Below, piece by piece: positions 53,454 through 58,417 of a stretch of DNA of 58,417 bases. Source of the stretch: Rhizobium sp. Q54 (GTDB lineage: Bacteria > Pseudomonadota > Alphaproteobacteria > UBA828). Both the position numbers and the translations under genes were made by a program. A model generated the notes under the pieces. That model did no database searches and had not been told where the DNA came from. It saw only the letters and a list, made by a program, of their open reading frames with translations. The stretch lies in assembly GCA_945892755.1 (NCBI GenBank), contig CAMDDO010000002.1, positions 1 through 58,417 on the forward strand, given 5' to 3'. How positions within the stretch are numbered: the stretch's first letter is position 1; each line of letters starts with the position of its first letter.

Positions 53454-54389
53454 GTGCCTGACCAGAAACATATCCTCGATGCGATCGGCAATACGCCCCT
53501 CGTCGAGTTGCGACGCATCGTTCCAAAAGGCAGCGGACGAGTTTTCGCCAAACTCGAATCCGCCAATCCCACCGGCAGCATGAAAGACCGGCTTGCACGA
53601 ACCCTCATCGAGCGCGCCGCCGCAGCGGGTTTCCTTCCCCCAGGCGGCACGGTGGTCGAGTACACGGCCGGCACCACCGGCATATCCTTGGCCTTCGTCG
53701 CGCGCGCACTTGGCTACAAGACGCATTTCGCCTTCTCGGACGCTTTCAGCGACGAGAAACGCCGGACGATGCGGGCCTATGGCGCCGAGATCACCGATGT
53801 GCCAAGCGACAATAAGAAGATCACCAAGGAGCTGATCCAGGCGATGATCGCCAAGGCTGGCGAAATCAGTCGACGGCCCGGCCACTGGTGGGCCGATCAA
53901 CTGAAAAATGAGGACGGTGCGGCGGGTTATTTCGGGCTGGGCGAGGAAGTATGGCGTCAGACGGACGGCAAGATCGACGCGTTGGTGCACACCGTCAGCA
54001 CCGCGCATTCGATCCACGGAATGAGCAGGGCTCTCAAGCGCGAGAAGCGCGATCTTCTGGTCTTCGCCGTGGAGCCAGAGGAATCGGCCGTGCTGTCGGG
54101 TAAGCCGCCGGGCTCCCATAAGATCGAAGGCATCGGACTCGGCTTCTTGCCGCCGCTATGGAAACCAGATGAAGTCAGCGAAGTCCTCACCGTCTCGACC
54201 GACGAGGCCAAGGCGATGGCGCGGCGTCTCGCCCGGGAGGAGGCGATCTTCGCCGGTACCTCAACGGGCGCCAACATCGTGGCGGCACTCAGGGTGGCTG
54301 AGCGGCTTGGCGCCGGTGCGACCGTCGTCACCCTCATTGTCGATTCCGGCTTGCGCTATCTCAGCACGGATGTCTTTGGCGAGCCATGA
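53454..54389 (+). CDS. PLP-dependent cysteine-synthase-like enzyme
   Basis: The 311-residue fold-type II PLP enzyme has AIGNTPLVELRRI, the PLP lysine in NPTGSMKDR, and the phosphate-loop GTSTGANIVAAL. The substrate loop is TAGTTGIS, where classical O-acetylserine sulfhydrylase has TSGNTG, so substrate preference may differ. GTG at 53454 is the best start by homology; a TTG at 53436 is possible and neither has a strong ribosome site. With the cupin it forms the cargo of the tRNA-bounded segment. Confidence 0.82.
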   Translation: MPDQKHILDAIGNTPLVELRRIVPKGSGRVFAKLESANPTGSMKDRLARTLIERAAAAGFLPPGGTVVEYTAGTTGISLAFVARALGYKTHFAFSDAFSDEKRRTMRAYGAEITDVPSDNKKITKELIQAMIAKAGEISRRPGHWWADQLKNEDGAAGYFGLGEEVWRQTDGKIDALVHTVSTAHSIHGMSRALKREKRDLLVFAVEPEESAVLSGKPPGSHKIEGIGLGFLPPLWKPDEVSEVLTVSTDEAKAMARRLAREEAIFAGTSTGANIVAALRVAERLGAGATVVTLIVDSGLRYLSTDVFGEP

Positions 54390-54474
54390 CCCGCCCACTC
54401 ATTCGTGGTCACGATCGCTAATGCGACTCGAGCGCATCTCGCGGCGATTGCACACGCGGCGCACCTCGCTATGA

Positions 54475-54543
54475 TCGGCGCCGCATCGCTCGACCTGCCC
54501 TAGCCCGGGTGGCGGAATGGTAGACGCACCGGACTCAAAATCC
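54475..54543 (+). repeat. Right direct repeat: tRNA-Leu 5' half plus upstream flank
   Basis: Second copy of the repeat at 52712-52779; it covers the upstream flank and first 41 bases of the intact tRNA-Leu. Confidence 0.85.
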
Positions 54544-54588
54544 GGCGGTGGCAACACCGTGCGAGTTCAAGTCTCGCCCCGGGCACCA
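54503..54588 (+). tRNA. tRNA-Leu(CAA)
   Basis: A complete type II tRNA with encoded CCA. Acceptor GCCCGGG pairs with CCCGGGC; the anticodon stem CCGGA/TCCGG holds loop CTCAAAA with anticodon CAA; a long variable arm CGGTGGCAACACCG and T-stem GCGAG/CTCGC with TTCAAGT loop follow. Discriminator is A at 54585 and CCA at 54586-54588. Confidence 0.95.
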
Positions 54589-54628
54589 GCGAAAGATCGG
54601 CCTACGCCGCCACTACTACCCTATTGCT

Positions 54629-55102
54629 TCAGGTGCGCCATTCCGGCAGGCGGTTCGGGCTGTTCAGTTTGAGGAACAAATCGATCTTGCTGAAGCGCCA
54701 TTGGCCGCGCTCCTTGCGGAAATTCGAATCATACCAGCCGCCGATCCAGGTCGATTCCGGTTCGGCTCCGGGCTTGGGCCGAAATTTTGCGAGCTCCCAC
54801 AAATAATAGTGCGCCTTGGCGGTTTTGCCGTTGGCCGCAACCTTGACGACCGGCTGGGTCATGTAATGCAGCGCCCACGGAATTTTCACCGTGGACGTTT
54901 CGCGCACGCCTTTGACCACCGCGGCGCGCCCCACCCATTTGCCAATGCCCTTTGATTGCCAAACGACATCGGCCGTGAAGCATGGCGTCAACATTTTGGG
55001 GTCGCCATTGTGATCGACCGCGTCGGCATAGGCCGCGATCACGGCGCGGATTGCCTCCTGGTCTTCGAGCCGCTGCAGCCGCTTGAGAACGTCATCCGCC
55101 AT
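54629..55102 (-). CDS. SnoaL/NTF2-like protein
   Basis: The 157-residue cytosolic protein has an NTF2-fold pattern: a helical start LQRLEDQEAIRAVIAAYADAVDHNG, then strands with CFTADVVWQSKGIGKWVGRAAV, HYMTQPVV and a conserved late ESTWIGGWYDSNFRKERGQWRFSKI. Such SnoaL_4-type proteins are hydrolase/isomerase-like or binding proteins; substrate not known. Begins immediately beyond the tRNA-Leu. Confidence 0.82.
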   Translation of the reverse strand: MADDVLKRLQRLEDQEAIRAVIAAYADAVDHNGDPKMLTPCFTADVVWQSKGIGKWVGRAAVVKGVRETSTVKIPWALHYMTQPVVKVAANGKTAKAHYYLWELAKFRPKPGAEPESTWIGGWYDSNFRKERGQWRFSKIDLFLKLNSPNRLPEWRT

Positions 55103-55142
55103 CGTTCAATCCCTCCTCTTGGTTGGCCGTTGCAACGCCACA

Positions 55143-56024
55143 CTATCCCAAGGCCGGCCGGCTCGGCCAGCGCCATAGGCCGGAAAGCGCATTGCCGAAC
55201 ACGGCGAGCAAGACAAGCGCCGCACCCGCGAGTGTCAGGCCGACGGGTGTTTCGTCGGCGCCAATCCAGACCCAGAGCACGCCGCCGACCGGCTCGATCA
55301 ACATGATCAAACTGAGCGGCGCCGCCGACAAATGCCGACTGGCGACAGTGAACAAGATCAGCCCGCCACCGAGTTGGACGGCGCCGAAGGCCAGAAGAAA
55401 CGGCAAGTCCTCCGCGTTGATTTCGAAGGGCAGCCCGAACGGCAACGATATGATTCCGGCGATCAGCGTCGCGAGCAACGCGGCCGGCATCATGTCGTGC
55501 GAGCGTGCGCGCCGCATCATCACGATATATGCCGCGAACACCGCCGCGAGCGAAAGCGCGAGCAGATTACCCAAGAGGGCGCCGCCGCCGATCGATTGCG
55601 CTACGATCAACACGATACCGGCGAACGCGAGGCTCATGCCAAGCCAGGTGGCGAGCGCGATGCGCTCGCGCATCAACACCCAGCTGAGCACGGCGGTCAA
55701 AAATGGCGTGACGCCGAGGCAAGCGACGACGTTGGCCACCTGCGTGACGTCCAGCGCCAGACAAAAAGCGGTCAGCGAATAGGCCATCGCGACGGCGGCG
55801 AGCACGCCCCCGATCCCGACCGTGCGGAGCGCGGCAAGCGTGCGCCCGCGATGTTGCGCGAGCACGAAAACGCCGATCGTGAGTGCCGCGAACACGCAAC
55901 GCCAGAACACGATCTCCCACGCGTCGAGCTCGATCCGACGCATGAGCAGCCCCGCCGTCGAAAAGCACAGCGCCGAGGCGACAGCGCATGAGATGCCGAG
56001 TTTGTAGTGCTGCGGAGCGGACAT
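55143..56024 (-). CDS. EamA/DMT-family transporter
   Basis: The 293-residue inner-membrane protein has about ten hydrophobic helices in two EamA repeats (about 10-140 and 155-285). Typical segments: FWRCVFAALTIGVFVLA and AAPLSLIMLIEPVGGVLWVWI with the family Pro in helix 9. It likely exports a metabolite or amino acid. Located 40 nt upstream of the SnoaL-like gene on the same strand. Confidence 0.88.
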   Translation of the reverse strand: MSAPQHYKLGISCAVASALCFSTAGLLMRRIELDAWEIVFWRCVFAALTIGVFVLAQHRGRTLAALRTVGIGGVLAAVAMAYSLTAFCLALDVTQVANVVACLGVTPFLTAVLSWVLMRERIALATWLGMSLAFAGIVLIVAQSIGGGALLGNLLALSLAAVFAAYIVMMRRARSHDMMPAALLATLIAGIISLPFGLPFEINAEDLPFLLAFGAVQLGGGLILFTVASRHLSAAPLSLIMLIEPVGGVLWVWIGADETPVGLTLAGAALVLLAVFGNALSGLWRWPSRPALG

Positions 56025-56145
56025 TGGTCTCGGCCTAGAACGCGGAGCGCCAAGCCTGATCAGCCGCCGAGCGCCGCGTCAAGCGCGGGCTGGGGCAGTC
56101 GGTCACGTCAACCCGCTCGTTGGGACGGCCGCGGTCCGTGCCAAA

Positions 56146-56853
56146 CTAGTCGTCGTCCCGGTCAGGCGCGGCAAGCATGCGCAAACGGTCGAGATCGAGG
56201 ACACGAACACTACGACCCTTACGCGCGAGAATGTCGCCCTTCATGAGCTGAGACAGCACGCGCGCGACCGTTTCGCGTGAGGTGCTGGCGCGCCGCGCCA
56301 GCTCGCGCTGGGTCGGCACCGGATTGATGACATAGCCTCCGGCTTCGCTTGGCTGATCGGGGATCAACCGCATCACTTCGACATAGACCCGCTGAACCGC
56401 CTTCAACGTGCTCAGATCCATGATGCGCTCGTCGGCGGTACGAACAATATGGGTGAGCCGCCGCAACACGTGCAGCGCGATCGTGGGATGCTCCGTCAAC
56501 ATTCCAGTGAAGACGTCCGGCGGCATGGCCGCGACCAGACTTGGCTGAGAGGTCACCACATTGGCCGAACGGCGCCGGCCGTCGATCGCGGCGAGCTCGC
56601 CGAAATAGCCGCCCGCCCTGACCTCGCCGAAGGCCACTTCGCGGCCCGTGATCGAGTAGTTCACGACTTCGACGGCACCCTCGATCACCATGAAAACGTC
56701 GCGCGAGTCGCTGTCGCGGTCGAGGATCTGCTCATTCGCACCATAGCGCCTGAGCGTGCAGCGACGTTCGAGCAACTGCAGCACCTCGGGCGCGAGGTTG
56801 CGAAGCAGGCGGATACCGCCAAGTTTTCCGGCCGATGTTTGGCTGTTCGCCAT
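56146..56853 (-). CDS. Crp/Fnr-family transcriptional regulator (Crp-like)
   Basis: The 235-residue protein has an N-terminal cyclic-nucleotide-binding barrel (about residues 15-130) and a C-terminal helix-turn-helix, PTQRELARRASTSRETVARVLSQL. The ligand pocket keeps the Glu, Arg and Ser of the Crp phosphate-binding cassette (FGELAAIDGRRRSANV). Only one Cys (about residue 32) is present, so it cannot hold an Fnr-type [4Fe-4S] cluster. The target genes are unknown. It is divergent from the PAS-array gene. Confidence 0.88.
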   Translation of the reverse strand: MANSQTSAGKLGGIRLLRNLAPEVLQLLERRCTLRRYGANEQILDRDSDSRDVFMVIEGAVEVVNYSITGREVAFGEVRAGGYFGELAAIDGRRRSANVVTSQPSLVAAMPPDVFTGMLTEHPTIALHVLRRLTHIVRTADERIMDLSTLKAVQRVYVEVMRLIPDQPSEAGGYVINPVPTQRELARRASTSRETVARVLSQLMKGDILARKGRSVRVLDLDRLRMLAAPDRDDD

Positions 56854-57131
56854 GGCCTATCCTACGCAATCCGACGCGATCCAAGGAACCACAATCCCGG
56901 CGTGACCGTGCCGGTGTATCGATGCCGCCTTCTATGCTGCCATGCTTAAGCTATTGTTCATACATTGTGGCCAGAGTTTTGGTCAACGCGCCTTTGGGTT
57001 AACGCCTGTGTTCGATCGGTGGCGCAGGCGTTGTTGAGCCGATGTTCTGGCGAGGGACCAAGTTCAGCCGAGGGTCAACATCTTGGCGGAAAGACCGCGC
57101 ATGCCATTCCGTATCGGACACGAGCCCAGAC
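56854..57131. other. Divergent intergenic region, Crp regulator / PAS array
   Basis: About 278 nt. The stretch 56940-57005 is distinctly AT-rich (CTATTGTTCATACATTGTGG, then GGTCAACGC and GGTTAACGC in tandem), likely promoter DNA. No hairpin terminator or RNA identified. Confidence 0.4.
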
Positions 57132-58417
57132 ATGCCGCTCGGCCGTAAGGGCGGCGCCATGGATAGTGCCCCGGTGGCGGCGACCGCTACCCTCGCCAAC
57201 AGCGCACACGAACTGCGCGAGCGCGAACTGCGCCGCATCAACGACACGCTGCCGGCGCTGGTTGGTCAACTCGATACCGCCTTGCGCTTCCGCTACCTCA
57301 ACGCGTTCTATCGGGAGCTGCTTGGCCCGGCCGCCGATAACGCCGTCGGTAAGCACATGTCCGAGGTTCTCGGCGAAACGATCTTCCAGAAACGCCAGCC
57401 TTATCTGACTCGTGCCCTGGCAGGCGAGATCGTCCGATTTGAAGCCTCGATACAAGACCGGACGGGCGCCGCGCGGCTGCTCTCGCACATCTACACACCC
57501 GAGATCGACGATCGAGGTCGGGTGAGCGGCATCTTCGTGTACGCGATCGACGTCACCGAGCAGCGAGCGGTGGAGCGCCGTCTCGAGCTTCGCGAGAACG
57601 ATCTACGCCGGCTCATGGATTCGCTGCCGGCCTTCATCGCGCGCATCGATCGCAATTTCCGCTATCTCTATTTCAACGAGCGCTATCGCAAGTTCATCGG
57701 GCCGAAGGCCGACGATACGGTCAGCAAGACCGCCGCCGAAATCATTGGCGCCGACGCATTGGAATCCCGGAGACCGCGTCTCGAATGCGCCTTTGCCGGC
57801 GAGACGGTCGCCTTTGAAAAGACCATGCTCGACGCCGCCGGCCGGGAACGCCTGCTATCGCAGGTCTACACGCCCGAAATCGATTCAAATGGCACCGTCC
57901 AGAGTCTCGTGGTGTTCTCCGTCGACATTACGGATCAACGTGAATCAGAGGAGAAGACCCGCCGCGCCGAACACGACCTGCGCGTCATCAACGATTCCGT
58001 GCCGGTGACGATCGTTCGTCTCGACCGCGAGCTGCGCTACTTGTATGCCAATGCCTGCTTTGCGCGCCTGCTTGGAAAGCTGCCCCAAGATATTATCGGA
58101 CGTCACGTCAAGGAAGTGCTTGGGCCGCGGGCGGACGCGGAGCGTCGTCCCTTTTATGAACGCGCCCTGAACGGCGAAATCGTCAATTACGAGGGCGCGA
58201 TTCACTCGGCTCACGCGGGCGAGCGCATCATCGCTCGCAGCTATATTCCCGAGTTCGGGCCAGACGGCCAAGTCGAGAGCTTCATCGCGATCGGCGTCGA
58301 TGTCACCGAGCAGCGCAAGGCCGAAAGCAAGATTCGCGAGAGCGAGCAGGAAATCCGGCTCATCAACGATTCCGCGCCGATCATCATCGCGCGCCTCGAT
58401 CGCGGGATGCGCTATCG
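57132..58417 (+). CDS. Multi-PAS sensor protein, 5' part (continues beyond window)
   Basis: At least 428 residues, open to the right edge. After about 35 residues come three full and one partial PAS domains with strongly conserved starts: INDTLP (residue 36), LMDSLP (161), INDSVP (286), INDSAP (411). The spacing is exactly 125 residues each time. Every unit has an RxRYLYxN strand and ends with YTPEID/IPEFG ... VxxDVTxQR/VDITDQR. Such PAS_4 arrays usually precede a histidine kinase or GGDEF/EAL output domain, which is not visible here. No membrane helix is seen, so a cytosolic sensor is likely. An ATG at 57159 is an alternative start. Confidence 0.85.
   Translation, partial: MPLGRKGGAMDSAPVAATATLANSAHELRERELRRINDTLPALVGQLDTALRFRYLNAFYRELLGPAADNAVGKHMSEVLGETIFQKRQPYLTRALAGEIVRFEASIQDRTGAARLLSHIYTPEIDDRGRVSGIFVYAIDVTEQRAVERRLELRENDLRRLMDSLPAFIARIDRNFRYLYFNERYRKFIGPKADDTVSKTAAEIIGADALESRRPRLECAFAGETVAFEKTMLDAAGRERLLSQVYTPEIDSNGTVQSLVVFSVDITDQRESEEKTRRAEHDLRVINDSVPVTIVRLDRELRYLYANACFARLLGKLPQDIIGRHVKEVLGPRADAERRPFYERALNGEIVNYEGAIHSAHAGERIIARSYIPEFGPDGQVESFIAIGVDVTEQRKAESKIRESEQEIRLINDSAPIIIARLDRGMRY

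Noticed and set aside
53400-53460. Fnr box (TTGAT-N4-ATCAA) near the cysteine-synthase gene
   Set aside because: TTGATTTGACTATTGAA lacks the second half-site; chance AT-rich sequence.
52771-53598. 275-residue minus-strand frame across the cupin gene
   Set aside because: Antisense to the clear cupin and starting in the cysteine-synthase gene; its CFWHKA stretch is a known repeat artefact rather than protein.

Overview
The window is high-G+C bacterial DNA with a typical alphaproteobacterial gene complement. Markers are a Rieske/cytochrome b/cytochrome c1 operon, Coq7 for ubiquinone, MetX-MetW, a DUF6111-NUDIX-DUF1285 run beside a tRNA nucleotidyltransferase, DUF2125 proteins, a CpdR-like single-domain receiver and an adenosylcobalamin-dependent ribonucleotide reductase. 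The gene order fits the Rhodospirillales or close relatives; this is inference from gene content, not a placement. Coding density is very high, many genes overlap by 1 or 4 nt, and at least three convergent pairs share their stop codons inside one 4-nt palindrome or near-palindrome.

Layout. 1-2940: 3' end of mtnP, then a lower-G+C patch with two tandem exported four-cysteine proteins of unknown function and a GH24 lysozyme. 3000-5600 (minus): petABC, the cytochrome bc1 complex. 5840-10600: trmL-hemF, an exported protein, and a minus-strand run of CCA/poly(A) polymerase, DUF6111, NUDIX and DUF1285. 10660-20850 (minus): SDR dehydrogenase, a CUT1-type ABC importer (binding protein, two permeases, ATPase), then acoX-acoA-acoB-acoC for acetoin cleavage; this probably forms an uptake-plus-catabolism unit. 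20930-28650: copper island with a NUDIX gene translationally coupled to a CPC-type P-ATPase, facing a minus-strand cluster (His/Cys-rich small protein, CopA multicopper oxidase, CopB, cupredoxin, Met/His-rich protein, methyltransferase). 28766-38800: argH-lptM-lysA, a CpdR-like receiver, a zinc-ribbon membrane protein, ftsE-ftsX-DUF218-plsC, nrdJ, chaC. 39080-46280: two DUF2125 paralogues, tyrA-hisC-chorismate mutase, and divergent metX-metW. 46330-52610: membrane-tethered AraC regulator, fatty acid hydroxylase, CaiB/BaiF CoA-transferase, HNH nuclease, coq7-dsbB, and an MFS gene with an internal deletion. 52710-54590: a short segment bounded by a degenerate and an intact tRNA-Leu(CAA), carrying a cupin and a cysteine-synthase-like enzyme. 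54629-58417: SnoaL-like protein, EamA transporter, Crp-family regulator, and the start of a large protein made of PAS domains repeating with an exact 125-residue period and running off the window.

Most of the window is recognisable core metabolism. The strongest candidates for something undescribed are the tandem four-cysteine exported proteins beside a lysozyme (571-2868), the tRNA-Leu-bounded segment (52712-54588), and the periodic PAS array (57132-58417). None can be assigned a function from sequence alone. All family assignments are by eye from motifs and order; no database search was run.
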